64,000 bases of DNA from Peterkaempfera sp044755465 (GCF_044755465.1 NZ_JBIVRB010000002.1:310001-374000), one strand, 5' to 3'; positions 1 to 10,742 are shown, counted from the first letter of the stretch. The notes: generated by a model from the letters alone, not told the origin. Numbers and translations: made by a program.

Positions 1-1522
1 CCATGGCGTTGCCGTGGGTGTCGACGACGTAGTCGAGGTTCCACCGCCACGGCATGTCGTTGCAGACGCTGTCGGCGAAGGTGTTGGCGTGGCAGGGTTC
101 GCCCGTGTCGTCGCCGTAGACGGGCACGGTCCAGACGGAGTCGGTGACGGGGTCGTCGGCGGCGGCCCCGTGGTCGCTCCAGCCGGGCAGCTTGTGCCGG
201 CCGAACACGTACGTGGTGCCGTCGCCGGTGATGACGGTCCAGTACTCGCCGCCGTGGGCGCCGTTGTCCGCACCGGTGCCCTGCACCACCTGGGAGGCGT
301 CGTCGTCCTTCAGTCGCCATGTGCCGGTGGTGTCGTCCTTGACCAGCTCACTCGCCTTGCCGTTCAGCACCAGCGAGGCGTTGTCGTACTTCCAGCACTC
401 GTCGTACTTGCCGGAGTGGCCGTCATCGTCGCACGACCCGTACTTGCGCTCCACGTAGGACGACGTCAGATCGAAGCCCTCACCAACCAGCGAACCCTGG
501 TTGTTGGTGTTCGCGGTGCGGCCGTCGATGCTGCCGGAGTCGTAGGAGACCGCCAGCGCAGGTGACGGACCCGCTGCCGCAGGCGGAGTGCGCAGCGGAT
601 AGGACCAGGTGAACGAACCCGACGAGCCACCAGACTCCCAGGAGGACGAAGCCGACAGGGGCGTGGCCGCGTAGGAGCCCGAACCGGAAGCGGACGCACC
701 AGTGGTTGCGGCCAGCGCGAAGACCACCCGAGTGGAGGCCGTTGCCGCGCCGACGGCATCGTTGGTCAGGGCGACATCGGCCTCGACGTGCTGGGCAGCG
801 GTGTCGTTGCGGGAGGAGGTGACCGGGGTCTGAGTGCGGCAGACCTCCCGCTGCGGAGTGGTGAGCGCGCAGGCGGGAAGCTGGACCAGGCGCAGGCGAC
901 CGGCCCAGTCGCCGCCGTAGGCGGAGGCGAAGCCGCTGTAGTCCACCGCCAGATGGGCGGTTCCGGAAGTGTCCGGGGCTGCGGTGAGCAGGACACCGGT
1001 CACTCCGGCGCGCTGCGCGGCCCGCTGATCCAGGACGCTGACCCGTACGTCGCCCGCCGCTCCACCGGCAGCACTCTTCACCTTGCTGCCGGCTGAGACC
1101 GGTGCGAGGGTGACGGGCAGTCCACCGGGGGCGGCGGCTGATCCGGCGGAGGGGAGGTGTATCGAAGCCTGGGCCGCCTTGGGCCAGGCGGGCTTGGTGT
1201 TCTGTTCGGCCAGGGCGTGGGCGGCCTGTGTGTCGTCGGCCGCGCGGGCCTTGGCGGCCCGGTCGGCGGCGGCCTTGCCCACCGTGCTGTCCACGGGGTG
1301 CACCTTGCTCACCCGGGGCTCGGGCACGTCGGGCTTGCCCAGTGCCTTCTGCGGTGCGGCGGCCGCGGCGGCGGCCGCGGCGGGGGCTGCGGCGAGTGGT
1401 ACGGCGGCGAGGGGCGGCAGCAGGGATATGGCCGCCGCTGCGGCGGCCCAGGCCAGCCGGCGGCGCGCGGCCGCCGGCGCGCCTTCACGGCGTGGCGGAT
1501 CGGCGGGAAGTCCTGTACCCAC
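1..1522 (-). CDS. Secreted RHS/SpvB-type repeat protein, N-terminal part
   Basis: The frame opens at a GTG at 1522 (complement) and is still open at base 1, so only about 507 codons are present. The GTG is chosen because AAAGGAC lies about 8 bases upstream. Residues 20-60 form an export signal: RRR followed by a long Ala-rich hydrophobic stretch. A low-complexity linker follows. From about residue 290 the entry region of the SpvB/RHS fold appears (WSYPLRTPP, VSYDSGSIDGRT, GEGFDLTSSYVERKYGSC) and runs to WRWNLDYVVDTHGN at the edge. In this family YD repeats form a shell around a variable C-terminal toxin; that part lies outside the window. It sits 134 bases downstream of a LamG/DNRLRE gene on the same strand, a common pairing in Streptomyces. 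The toxin role is inferred from the family only. Confidence 0.85.
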   Translation of the reverse strand, partial: MGTGLPADPPRREGAPAAARRRLAWAAAAAAISLLPPLAAVPLAAAPAAAAAAAAAPQKALGKPDVPEPRVSKVHPVDSTVGKAAADRAAKARAADDTQAAHALAEQNTKPAWPKAAQASIHLPSAGSAAAPGGLPVTLAPVSAGSKVKSAAGGAAGDVRVSVLDQRAAQRAGVTGVLLTAAPDTSGTAHLAVDYSGFASAYGGDWAGRLRLVQLPACALTTPQREVCRTQTPVTSSRNDTAAQHVEADVALTNDAVGAATASTRVVFALAATTGASASGSGSYAATPLSASSSWESGGSSGSFTWSYPLRTPPAAAGPSPALAVSYDSGSIDGRTANTNNQGSLVGEGFDLTSSYVERKYGSCDDDGHSGKYDECWKYDNASLVLNGKASELVKDDTTGTWRLKDDDASQVVQGTGADNGAHGGEYWTVITGDGTTYVFGRHKLPGWSDHGAAADDPVTDSVWTVPVYGDDTGEPCHANTFADSVCNDMPWRWNLDYVVDTHGNAM

Positions 1523-1617
1523 GTCAGGTCCTTTGCTGGAGTCGGTGGTCGCGGCCGGCTGAGGGGCACCCGCAGGGGTCGGCGCGCGGAAGTGGGAATG
1601 GCCGTTCCGAGGCAGGG

Positions 1618-1644
1618 GCGGGGCGGGCGGTCGGCCCGCCCCGC
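1618..1644 (-). terminator. GC-rich hairpin after the LamG gene
   Basis: Perfect 11-bp inverted repeat: arms GCGGGGCGGGC at 1618-1628 and GCCCGCCCCGC at 1634-1644, with a 5-base loop. It starts 12 bases beyond the stop codon of the LamG gene, on the side transcription leaves. There is no U-tract, as is usual in Streptomyces. It separates the LamG gene from the RHS gene, which may therefore have its own promoter or depend on readthrough. Confidence 0.6.
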
Positions 1645-1655
1645 ACCCGTGCGGG

Positions 1656-4600
1656 TCAGGTGTCGTCGGTCTCGCCGAGGACGACGCGGCGGATCTGGTC
1701 CTGGTCGGCGGCGGCTCCGGCCCAGATGCGCAGGTCGGTGATCACGCCGGGCAGGTAGTGGCCCCAGGCGCCGTTGGCGAAGCCCTTCCCGGCGGCCAGG
1801 TCGCCCGCCCCCTGGGCGCTGGTGAAGGCGGTGGCCGCGCCCTGGCGGACCACGCCCAGGTAGAGGGACGCCTCGCCGGTGACCGAGTCGTAGGTGCCGA
1901 CCAGCCGCACGGCCGCGCCCATCTCCGCTTCGCTGTTGCTCTTCACGGAGGTGAAGGCGGTGGTGCTGCCGTCGGGGTTGAGGCGGCCGAAGTGCCATAC
2001 GCCGGTGACGGTCCCGAAGTTGCTGTTCACAGCCTTCTGCTCGTACCAGATGCCCCAGGAGGAGCCGGTGGCGGTCCGCTCGCCGAACACCTGGGCGGTG
2101 TACCCGGCCGGCTTCAGCGCCAGCCTGTCCTGGTCGAGGGCGACCTCGGCGGTCACCGTGAACGACCCGGAGTCGTCGATCACCGGACCGGCCGTGCCCG
2201 CCGCCCCGGTCGAGCCGTCGAGCGTCAGGCCGTCCTCGCTCAGCCCGGCGCCGCCGCTCAGCGCCAGACCGTGGCCGTACCCGGAGCCGTCGGACACCGC
2301 GTTGCCCGACGCGGGCATCAGGCTCCAGTCCCCGACCAGGGCCATCGCGTTGTCGTTGTTCGGCAGCGTCGCGTCGGCCTCACGGGCGATCTCCGCATCG
2401 GTCAGCGTGCGCTGCCACACCCGCACCTCATCAATGTCACCCGCGAAGAAGTCGGTGTTGGTGTCGGTCCACCGCACCCGGCCGATCTGCATCGGACCGG
2501 TGGCGTTCCACGCGGTGGTGAAGGACGCGCTGCCCGCCAGCCTGCCGTTGACATACAGGCGGACCTGGTGCGCTGCGGAGTCGTAGCTGGCCGTCAGGTG
2601 GGTCCAGGCCCCCAGCACGGCCGGCTGCGGAGCGGTGATCTTCGTGTAGGTCCAGGAAGTGTTGGTGTCCGTGTTGGGCAGCCGCAGCGTCCAGGTGTTC
2701 AGAGCCGACTCGTAGGAGAGGAAGAACGGGCTGATGTGCACGCCGTCCTGCCCCAGGACGGTGCGGTTACGTCCGCCGGCCGTCAGCCGGACCCAGGCCG
2801 AGGCGGTGTAGGAGGCCCTGGTGTCGATCACCGGGCCGGCTGTGGCCGCGTAGCTGTTCTCGGTGCCGTCGAGAGCGAGGGCCCTGTCCGTCACCTTTTG
2901 GGCCAGCTTGTTGCCGTAGGCGTCGTACTCGACCGTGCCCCGGCGTCCCTTGGGGTCGCGGGTCGCGGTGGAGCCGAGGGTCGCGTTGCGGCGCAGGGCC
3001 GCGTTGGTGGTGGAGGAGTCGCCTGCCGTGCCGGAGGGTTCGTCGAAGCGCCACTGCCCGACCGGGCCGCTGCCCTCACTCACCACGAACTCCTTGGAGG
3101 CCGTGGCCCCCAGCCGTCCCAGGCTGTCCTTCGCCCGCACCTGCACGGTGAACGTGCCACCGGTCGGCGGGACGAACGACCCCCCGGCCGCACCCGTGAC
3201 CACGGACGACCACGCGCTGCCGCTCGACATCTTGTACGTGTAGCCGGTGACGTTGCCGTCCGAGCTGTTCGGCGCGAACGTGAACGACGCCTTGGTCCCC
3301 GGCGCCCCACCGGGCACGCAGCTGTTGGGCAGGCACTCCGTGTACGGGCTCTTCAACGTGATCACCGGCGCCTTCGGCGCCGTGGTGTCCACAGTGAAGT
3401 AGCACCAGCCGGTCGTCGACCCGTTGGACGGGCCCGCCAGATCGCCCCCGGAGTAGTGGGAGACCGTCCAGGCCCGGTAGCGGTAGGTCTTGCCCTCCGC
3501 CAGCGTCGACCAGTCCAGCACCAGCGCCGTGTTGTTCGCCGCGTAGCCGCTGGCCGGCCGGACGACACTGGCGGGCTCGGGGGTGTCGGACCAGGTGCCG
3601 TCGGCGTTCTTCGTGTCCAGGTCGTAGGTGATCCGCAGCTGCGCCTCCGCCTCGCCGCCCGGTTCGGTCTTGGCGGTCGCGGTGAGGGTGGGCGTCGGGT
3701 CCGAGATCGTCTCCGGACTGGCGGCGTTGGTCTCGCAGGTCCGGTGCACGCCGTCGCCCAGGATGCCGATCGCACCGGGCAGCGCGGGAATGCCGACGTA
3801 GGTGACGCTGAGGGTGCCGTCGTTGTCGAACCGCTTCCAGGAGTTGGTGTCGCTCTCGTCGTGGGCGGCCAGCCGCAGCGTCAGCCGCGACCACTTCCCG
3901 TCCGCGAACGCCTGCACCGTGGAGGTGAGGTTCTCGTTCGTCTCACTGGGGTTGTCCTTGAACTCCACGGGAGCGGCGGGCTGGCTGGGGCTGCAGGCCG
4001 AACCGCGGCCGTGCGACACCGTGCGGTCGACCATCAGGTCCAGGGCCTTGGGGCCCGGCCAGGCGGTGGAAGAGGAGATGTTGTCGGTGCGCGAGAGGTC
4101 GACCGTGGTCGCGTCGCAGGAGAACGACCAGGTCTCGGTGATCCGGAACGTGGCGCTGAGGACGTGCTTGCCCGCCAGCTTGGACGGCGAGAACTCGAAG
4201 AACATCCGGTTGGTGTAGCCGGTACCGCAGTAGTACCCGTTGTACGTACCGCAGTGCCCCACCCCCTTGTCCCCGGAGAATTTCCAGAACTTGTCCCCGT
4301 CCGAGGACAGCATGGTCCATTCCCGGTTGTCGTCCAGCTTTGTGGCGGGATCGATATAGACCGGGTAGACCGTATCCTCCCCCTTCAGGACATCCGGGTC
4401 CGGCACCAGATCCAGAGCACCGCCGTCCAGACGCACCGGCAGCGCCGCTGTCGCGGCCCCGTCACCCGGCGCGTCGGCCGGATCACGCGTGACCTCGCCG
4501 TCCGACGCCCGGTCATCACCACCCGCATCCCCGGCCGAAAGCGGCCCGGTGGACGCTGCCCGACCGGAACGCACCGCAGCGCGGCCCCCCGCAGGGCTCC

Positions 4601-5384
4601 CAGCGGCGGACAGCACCGACCCGGCGCCGCCCTCACCCCGCTCGGCGGAGTCCCACATCTCCCCAGCCGCAGCCCGGAAGACCGCATTGCCGTCGGGATC
4701 CACCGCAGTCATGCCACCGCCCGGCCCCTCACGCACCGACAGACCCTCAGCACGCAGCGGAAAGGACACCTTCGCCAGATCCGGATTCTCCGCCGCCTGC
4801 CGGGACTTGACCACCAGCACCTGCCGGAAGCCCTCCACCGACGCGGTCACCCGCAGATCCACCCCCGGCAGCACCTCCGGATACACCGCACTGGACCCGT
4901 CCAGCACCGGCACCGGCAGCACCCCCCGCCACCCCAGACCCAGCGAACGACCACCCTCACCCAGCGTCACCAGATCGGTGTCACCACCCGGCGAGAACGA
5001 CAGGTCCACCACCGCAGCCTTCGGCCCGATCGACCCGTCCGCCCGACGCACCAACGTCGCATCCGGCGCCGTGAACGACCCATCCGCCAACCGCACCCGC
5101 TGCGGCGCGACCGACTGCTCCAACGTCATCGTCCGATCGGGATTGACGAACGTCTGCGAATACTCCGTCCGCTCCTCAACCACCTCCACCCGCTCACCCG
5201 ACGCCGCAGCCTCATCCGCTGCCCGCTGCGCCGCACTCTGCCCCGCCCCCAGAGCAGGCACGGGATCGGCCTGCGCCGACGCAGCCCCGAATGTGCCGGC
5301 CCCAGCCAGCAGCATTGCCGAGACGACAGAGGCACCGAGCAGGCCTCTCAGGCGTCGAGATATACGCATGCCGGTATGGAGCAC
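1656..5384 (-). CDS. Secreted DNRLRE and double LamG (concanavalin-like) domain protein
   Basis: About 1,242 residues, exported. Start choice: GTG at 5384 directly follows GGGGGGAAGC (5385-5394). An ATG at 5369 (MRISRRLRGLLG) is the alternative; both keep the signal peptide RRLRG-hydrophobic-ASAQA. Approximate layout: acidic/Ala-rich region to residue 340; DNRLRE-type beta domain 360-535 with Cys pairs (CGTYNGYYCGTG, SFSCDA); fibronectin-like region 555-675; LamG domain 1 at 775-1000 (GQWRFDEPSG to GDIDEVRVWQRTL); LamG domain 2 at 1015-1235. LamG domains bind carbohydrate or protein ligands, so a cell-surface adhesin or delivery role is likely. It precedes the RHS gene on the same strand, and in many streptomycetes such pairs belong to one toxin locus. 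No catalytic residues are recognisable. Confidence 0.85.
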   Translation of the reverse strand: MLHTGMRISRRLRGLLGASVVSAMLLAGAGTFGAASAQADPVPALGAGQSAAQRAADEAAASGERVEVVEERTEYSQTFVNPDRTMTLEQSVAPQRVRLADGSFTAPDATLVRRADGSIGPKAAVVDLSFSPGGDTDLVTLGEGGRSLGLGWRGVLPVPVLDGSSAVYPEVLPGVDLRVTASVEGFRQVLVVKSRQAAENPDLAKVSFPLRAEGLSVREGPGGGMTAVDPDGNAVFRAAAGEMWDSAERGEGGAGSVLSAAGSPAGGRAAVRSGRAASTGPLSAGDAGGDDRASDGEVTRDPADAPGDGAATAALPVRLDGGALDLVPDPDVLKGEDTVYPVYIDPATKLDDNREWTMLSSDGDKFWKFSGDKGVGHCGTYNGYYCGTGYTNRMFFEFSPSKLAGKHVLSATFRITETWSFSCDATTVDLSRTDNISSSTAWPGPKALDLMVDRTVSHGRGSACSPSQPAAPVEFKDNPSETNENLTSTVQAFADGKWSRLTLRLAAHDESDTNSWKRFDNDGTLSVTYVGIPALPGAIGILGDGVHRTCETNAASPETISDPTPTLTATAKTEPGGEAEAQLRITYDLDTKNADGTWSDTPEPASVVRPASGYAANNTALVLDWSTLAEGKTYRYRAWTVSHYSGGDLAGPSNGSTTGWCYFTVDTTAPKAPVITLKSPYTECLPNSCVPGGAPGTKASFTFAPNSSDGNVTGYTYKMSSGSAWSSVVTGAAGGSFVPPTGGTFTVQVRAKDSLGRLGATASKEFVVSEGSGPVGQWRFDEPSGTAGDSSTTNAALRRNATLGSTATRDPKGRRGTVEYDAYGNKLAQKVTDRALALDGTENSYAATAGPVIDTRASYTASAWVRLTAGGRNRTVLGQDGVHISPFFLSYESALNTWTLRLPNTDTNTSWTYTKITAPQPAVLGAWTHLTASYDSAAHQVRLYVNGRLAGSASFTTAWNATGPMQIGRVRWTDTNTDFFAGDIDEVRVWQRTLTDAEIAREADATLPNNDNAMALVGDWSLMPASGNAVSDGSGYGHGLALSGGAGLSEDGLTLDGSTGAAGTAGPVIDDSGSFTVTAEVALDQDRLALKPAGYTAQVFGERTATGSSWGIWYEQKAVNSNFGTVTGVWHFGRLNPDGSTTAFTSVKSNSEAEMGAAVRLVGTYDSVTGEASLYLGVVRQGAATAFTSAQGAGDLAAGKGFANGAWGHYLPGVITDLRIWAGAAADQDQIRRVVLGETDDT

Positions 5385-5735
5385 GCTTCCCCCCGAATAA
5401 AGGTTGTGGACGACATGACAAAACCGCGTCAAGTTAGCGTTGGGCGACAACCGCGCGCAAGAGTGACTCGTATCACACTGTGAAGATTTGAAGACATATA
5501 CAGCTATTGGTGGTCACGAATTACCTCCTCTTCATGCTCGAGGAAGGACGGCGGTTCACCATTCGAGACGGAGACGGCACTGCTCCAGCGGCGCTCCCTT
5601 CCTCGGCGTCGCGTCGCAGGGAAGTGCTGTCCCGCGTGGGGCCGCCGTGCATTGACCCGGCGATCTTCAGGGCGCAGGATGCGTGCAGGCAGCGGCCCCG
5701 GCCGCCGCGCAGCCGCCCTCGGAGGAAGCGAGCCC
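5385..5735. other. Divergent intergenic region, LamG gene / FAD dehydrogenase
   Basis: 351 bases without a gene. The part next to the LamG gene (about 5395-5520) is much richer in A/T than the rest of the window, with TTGTCA (complement of 5416-5421) and TATTCG (complement of 5394-5399) spaced 16 bases as a weak promoter pair reading toward the LamG gene. If that pair is used, transcription would begin almost at the GTG start. Toward 5735 the GC content rises, and GGAGGAAG at 5719-5727 is the ribosome binding site of the FAD gene. No repeats or RNA were recognised. Confidence 0.4.
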
Positions 5736-7403
5736 ATGGCACTGGACGCCGATGTCATCGTGATCGGAGCGGGGCTGTCCGGGCTGGTCGCCACCGCTGA
5801 ACTGGCCGCCGCCGGGCGCCGGGTGCTGCTGCTCGACCAGGAGCCGGCCGCCTCGCTCGGCGGGCAGGCCCACTGGTCCTTCGGCGGCCTCTTCCTGGTC
5901 GACTCGCCCGAGCAGCGCCGGCTGCGGGTCCGCGACTCGCACGAGCTGGCCTGGCAGGACTGGCTGGGTACGGCGGGCTTCGACCGGGCCGAGGACCACT
6001 GGCCCCGGCGCTGGGCCGAGGCGTACGTGGCCTTCGCGGCGGGGGAGAAGCGGGCCTGGCTGCGCGGTCTGGGGGTGCGGTTCTTCCCGGTGGTCGGCTG
6101 GGCCGAGCGCGGCGGCTACCTGGCGACCGGTCACGGCAACTCGGTGCCGCGCTTCCACATCACCTGGGGCACCGGCCCCGGCCTGGTCGAGCCGTTCGCC
6201 CGCCGAGTCCGGGAGGCTGCCGCCCGGGGCACCGTGCAGCTGCGCTTCCGGCACCGGGTCACCGGCCTGACGGTCACCGGCGGCGCGGTGGACGGCGTAC
6301 GCGGCGAGGTGCTGGCGCCCAGCGGCGCCGAGCGGGGCACCGCCAGCTCCCGGGAGGTGGTGGACTCCTTCGAGCTGCGGGCCCAGGCCGTGATCGTCAC
6401 CTCCGGCGGCATCGGCGGCAACCACGATCTGGTACGCGCCAACTGGCCGCAGCGGCTGGGCACTCCGCCCGCCCGGCTGCTCTCCGGGGTGCCCGCCCAC
6501 GTCGACGGCCTGATGCTCGGGATCGCGGAGCGGGCCGGGGCCCGGCACATCAACCGCGACCGGATGTGGCACTACACCGAGGGCATCGAGAACTGGGACC
6601 CGATCTGGAGCCGCCACGGCATCCGCATCCTGCCCGGCCCGTCCTCGCTCTGGCTGGACGCGCGCGGTAACCGGCTGCCGGTGCCGCTCTTCCCCGGCTT
6701 CGACACCCTGGGCACCCTCGAACACATCATGTCCACCGGGTACGACCACACCTGGTTCGTCCTCACCCAGAAGATCATCGAGAAGGAGTTCGCCCTCTCC
6801 GGCTCCGAGCAGAACCCCGACCTCACCGGCAGGAGCATCCGCGCCGTCCTCGGCCGCGCACTGCCCGGCGCCACCGGCCCGGTGGCGGCGTTCAAGCAGC
6901 ACGGGGCCGACTTCGTGGTCGCCGACGACCTGGCGGAACTAGTCCGGGGCATGAACCGGATCACCGGCGAGGAGCTGATCGACCAGGCCGCGCTGCACCG
7001 CGAGATCACCGCCCGCGACCATGCGCTGGACAACCCCTTCACCAAGGACCTCCAGCTCACCGCAGTGCACGGCGCCCGCCGCTACCTCGGGGACAAGCTG
7101 ATCCGGGTCGCCGCCCCGCACCGCCTGCTCGACCCCAAGGCCGGTCCGCTGATCGCCGTCCGGCTGAACATCCTCACCCGCAAGTCACTCGGCGGCCTGG
7201 AGACCGACCTCGACGGCCGGGTGCTGCGGATGCACGGGCGGGGCGACGGCCAGCCGCTGCCCGGCCTGTACGCGGCGGGCGAGGCGGCGGGCTTCGGCGG
7301 CGGCGGGATGCACGGCTACCGCTCGCTGGAGGGCACCTTCCTCGGCGGCTGCCTCTTCTCCGGCCGTACGGCGGGCCGCGCCGCCGCGCGGGCGGTCGGC
7401 TGA
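5736..7403 (+). CDS. FAD-binding dehydrogenase (KsdD/fumarate reductase flavoprotein family)
   Basis: 555 residues. The ATG at 5736 follows GGAGGAAG by about 9 bases and begins just before the FAD Rossmann motif DVIVIGAGLSGLVATAEL. The family includes 3-ketosteroid delta1-dehydrogenases and fumarate-reductase-type flavoproteins; the C-terminal GLYAAGEAAGFGGGGMHGYRSLEG segment is the FAD-binding seal with a glycine-rich loop. The sequence resembles the generic 'FAD-binding dehydrogenase' group rather than a proven steroid enzyme, and no steroid catabolism genes are nearby. The gene stands alone, converging with the ABC-F gene. Substrate unknown. Confidence 0.85.
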   Translation: MALDADVIVIGAGLSGLVATAELAAAGRRVLLLDQEPAASLGGQAHWSFGGLFLVDSPEQRRLRVRDSHELAWQDWLGTAGFDRAEDHWPRRWAEAYVAFAAGEKRAWLRGLGVRFFPVVGWAERGGYLATGHGNSVPRFHITWGTGPGLVEPFARRVREAAARGTVQLRFRHRVTGLTVTGGAVDGVRGEVLAPSGAERGTASSREVVDSFELRAQAVIVTSGGIGGNHDLVRANWPQRLGTPPARLLSGVPAHVDGLMLGIAERAGARHINRDRMWHYTEGIENWDPIWSRHGIRILPGPSSLWLDARGNRLPVPLFPGFDTLGTLEHIMSTGYDHTWFVLTQKIIEKEFALSGSEQNPDLTGRSIRAVLGRALPGATGPVAAFKQHGADFVVADDLAELVRGMNRITGEELIDQAALHREITARDHALDNPFTKDLQLTAVHGARRYLGDKLIRVAAPHRLLDPKAGPLIAVRLNILTRKSLGGLETDLDGRVLRMHGRGDGQPLPGLYAAGEAAGFGGGGMHGYRSLEGTFLGGCLFSGRTAGRAAARAVG

Positions 7404-7409
7404 CGGCCT

Positions 7410-7483
7410 GTCAGGAGTCGGCCCGTCGGGAGTCGGGCTGGTCGGGAGTCGGGCAGTCGGGAGTCGGGCTGGTCAGGAGTCGG
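7410..7483. repeat. Five 12-bp direct repeats, GTC(A/G)GGAGTCGG
   Basis: Copies begin at 7410, 7425, 7441, 7456 and 7472, a regular 15/16-base spacing. They fill the whole gap between the FAD dehydrogenase stop and the end of the convergent ABC-F gene. No dyad symmetry strong enough for a normal terminator was seen, so the array may simply be a slippage-prone minisatellite; an effect on transcription ending is possible. Confidence 0.75.
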
Positions 7484-7486
7484 CGG

Positions 7487-9124
<1,638 letters not shown>

Positions 9125-9268
9125 CAGGACCCGATCCTACGGCCCCGGGCAGACGTGCTCGCCGGGGGCGCGGGGAACGGTGTGCTCTCGTGGTGCGCCG
9201 AACGTATGGTGCTTCGCGCCTTGGGTGGTTGGGCGGGTGGTCTTGGGCTGTGGGGGGGTGGGTGGTTG

Positions 9269-9295
9269 TTCGCGCAGTTCCTCGCGCCCCTGGGG
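9269..9295 (-). repeat. Copy of a dispersed intergenic element (AGGGGCGCGAGGAACTGCG type)
   Basis: On the complement this reads CCCCAGGGGCGCGAGGAACTGCG and continues with CGAA. The same core recurs near 44232, 44308, 44383 and, inverted, 44471 in this window. It lies in a G/T-rich stretch (9220-9320) between the ABC-F and F420 genes. Very similar short sequences are common between genes in Streptomyces genomes; their function is not established. Confidence 0.75.
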
Positions 9296-9321
9296 TGGTG
9301 GGTGGTGGAGCGGGTGAGGTC

Positions 9322-9346
9322 GTTTTCGGGTCGGTAAGCGGGGAAT
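9322..9346 (+). promoter_or_regulatory. SigmaB-type promoter candidate for the F420 enzyme
   Basis: GTTT at 9322-9325, a 15-base spacer, then GGGAAT at 9341-9346. The ATG of the downstream gene is 10 bases further, so the transcript would be nearly leaderless. The pattern matches other sites in this window and, with A for T in the -10, the Streptomyces sigmaB consensus GNNT-N14-16-GGGTAC/T. Confidence 0.45.
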
Positions 9347-9355
9347 CCGGGCCTT

Positions 9356-10321
9356 ATGGTGCAGATCGGATACACGATGATGACCGAGCAGGCCGGGCCC
9401 GTCGAGTTGGTGGACCACCTGGTCAGGGCGGAGGAGGTGGGCTTCGACTTCTCCGTGGTCTCGGACCACTACTTCCCGTGGCTGGACGCGCAGGGCCACG
9501 CCTCGTACGCGTGGAGTGTGCTCGGCGCCGCCGCTCGGGCCACCGCGCGGATTCCGCTGATGACGTATGTGACCTGCCCGACCATCCGCTACCACCCGGC
9601 CGTCGTGGCGCAGAAGGCGGCCACCGTGCAGTTGCTCTCGCACGGCCGCTTCCGGCTCGGCCTCGGCGCGGGGGAGAACCTCAACGAGCATGTGGTGGGC
9701 GGCGGCTGGCCCCCGGTGGACGTACGCCACGAGATGCTGGAGGAGGCGGTGGAGGTCATCCGGGCGCTGTTCGCCGGCGGCTATGTCAACCACCACGGCA
9801 CCCACTTCGACGTCGAGTCCGCCAAGCTGTGGGACCTGCCGGAGCCGCCCCCGCCGATCGGTGTCGCCGTCTCCGGGGAGCAGTCCTGCGAGCTGGCCGG
9901 GCGACTGGCCGATCTGGTGATCTCCACCGAGCCCGAGGGCGGGCTGCTGGAGGCGTTCGACCGGTACGGCGGCGCGGGCAAGCCCCGGGTCGGCCAGCTG
10001 CCGGTCTGCTACGACCCGGACGCGGGCGCCGCCGTGGCCCGAGCGCACGAGCAGTTCCGCTGGTTCGGCGGCGGCTGGAAGGTCAACTCCGAGCTGCCCG
10101 GCACCGCCGCCTTCGCCGCCGCGACGCAGTTCGTCCGCCCCGACGACGTGGCCGCCTCCATCCCCTGCGGTGACGACGTCGAGGCGTTCGTCGAGGCGGT
10201 GCGGCCCTACGCCGAGGCGGGGTTCAGCGAGATCGCGCTGGTGCAGATCGGCGGCGACGCCCAGTACCCGTTCCTGGACTGGGCGGAGAAGTCGCTGCTG
10301 CCCGCCCTCCGGGAGCTGTGA
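9356..10321 (+). CDS. F420-dependent LLM-class oxidoreductase (TIGR03557-like)
   Basis: 321 residues, one luciferase-like TIM barrel. Diagnostic segments: IGYTMMTEQAGP at the N-terminus, SDHYFPWLDAQGHASYAWSVLGAAA, TYVTCPTIRYHPAVVAQKAATV, and LGLGAGENLNEHVVGGGWP, which match the F420-binding glucose-6-phosphate dehydrogenase-like subgroup. It should use reduced F420 for hydride transfer; the substrate cannot be read from sequence. There is no clear Shine-Dalgarno at 9356, but a sigmaB-like -10 element ends 10 bases before it, consistent with a leaderless start. It is followed after 45 bases by the DUF6158 gene in the same direction, probably in one transcript. Confidence 0.88.
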   Translation: MVQIGYTMMTEQAGPVELVDHLVRAEEVGFDFSVVSDHYFPWLDAQGHASYAWSVLGAAARATARIPLMTYVTCPTIRYHPAVVAQKAATVQLLSHGRFRLGLGAGENLNEHVVGGGWPPVDVRHEMLEEAVEVIRALFAGGYVNHHGTHFDVESAKLWDLPEPPPPIGVAVSGEQSCELAGRLADLVISTEPEGGLLEAFDRYGGAGKPRVGQLPVCYDPDAGAAVARAHEQFRWFGGGWKVNSELPGTAAFAAATQFVRPDDVAASIPCGDDVEAFVEAVRPYAEAGFSEIALVQIGGDAQYPFLDWAEKSLLPALREL

Positions 10322-10366
10322 GGCCCGCGCCACGCAGCCCCACCCCACGTACGAAAAGAGAGCACC

Positions 10367-10642
10367 ATGTCCGCGACGACACTCGGCATCGACCCGGCCG
10401 AACTCGACGAGAGCCTGCTCATGCACGAGCTGGAGCAGGTCCACCGCACCCGCCACGAGACCCTGCTGCACGGCTCGCCGGAGGCGCTGGACCGGCACAC
10501 CTCGCGGACCGCCGAGCTGGAGGAGGAGTATCTGCGCCGCCACCCGGAGCGCCAGGTCGCCGCCGGCCGCACCCGGCTCGGCGCACGGGCCCGCACCCGG
10601 GCGGGCGGCACCGACCCGCAGGCGCCGCGCGGCCTGGCCTGA
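10367..10642 (+). CDS. Small DUF6158 family protein
   Basis: 91 residues, charged, no signal peptide or membrane segment. It has the conserved pattern of this small actinobacterial family: IDPAELDESLLMHELEQ, HRTRHETLLHGSPEAL and HTSRTAELEEEYLRRHPER. The ATG at 10367 follows a purine-rich stretch (AAAAGAGAG). The protein is predicted to be mostly helical. Function unknown. It is cotranscribed with the F420 oxidoreductase and closed by a strong hairpin. Confidence 0.8.
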   Translation: MSATTLGIDPAELDESLLMHELEQVHRTRHETLLHGSPEALDRHTSRTAELEEEYLRRHPERQVAAGRTRLGARARTRAGGTDPQAPRGLA

Positions 10643-10655
10643 GCAGCGCCGGAAA

Positions 10656-10689
10656 CCGGTCCGAACGTCCAGCCGTACGTTCGGACCGG
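10656..10689. terminator. Bidirectional terminator hairpin between convergent genes
   Basis: Perfect 13-bp inverted repeat CCGGTCCGAACGT (10656-10668) / ACGTTCGGACCGG (10677-10689) with an 8-base loop. It lies 14 bases after the DUF6158 stop and 54 bases beyond the end of the catalase gene coming from the other side, so it can serve both. Confidence 0.85.
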
Positions 10690-10742
10690 GTACCCACCGG
10701 TACCCGGTCCGATGCACAGACGACGACCCCAGCAGCGCGCGA

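Noticed and set aside
1758..5483. Long open frame on the plus strand opposite the LamG gene
   Set aside because: Mirror of the coding strand's GC3 bias; Arg/Gly/Pro-rich translation with no domains, and the minus-strand gene has clear LamG/DNRLRE features.
10686..10718. Additional sigmaB promoter around the GGGTAC strings downstream of the catalase gene
   Set aside because: GGGTAC is present on both strands but no GNNT lies 14-16 bases upstream in either direction, and no gene starts there.
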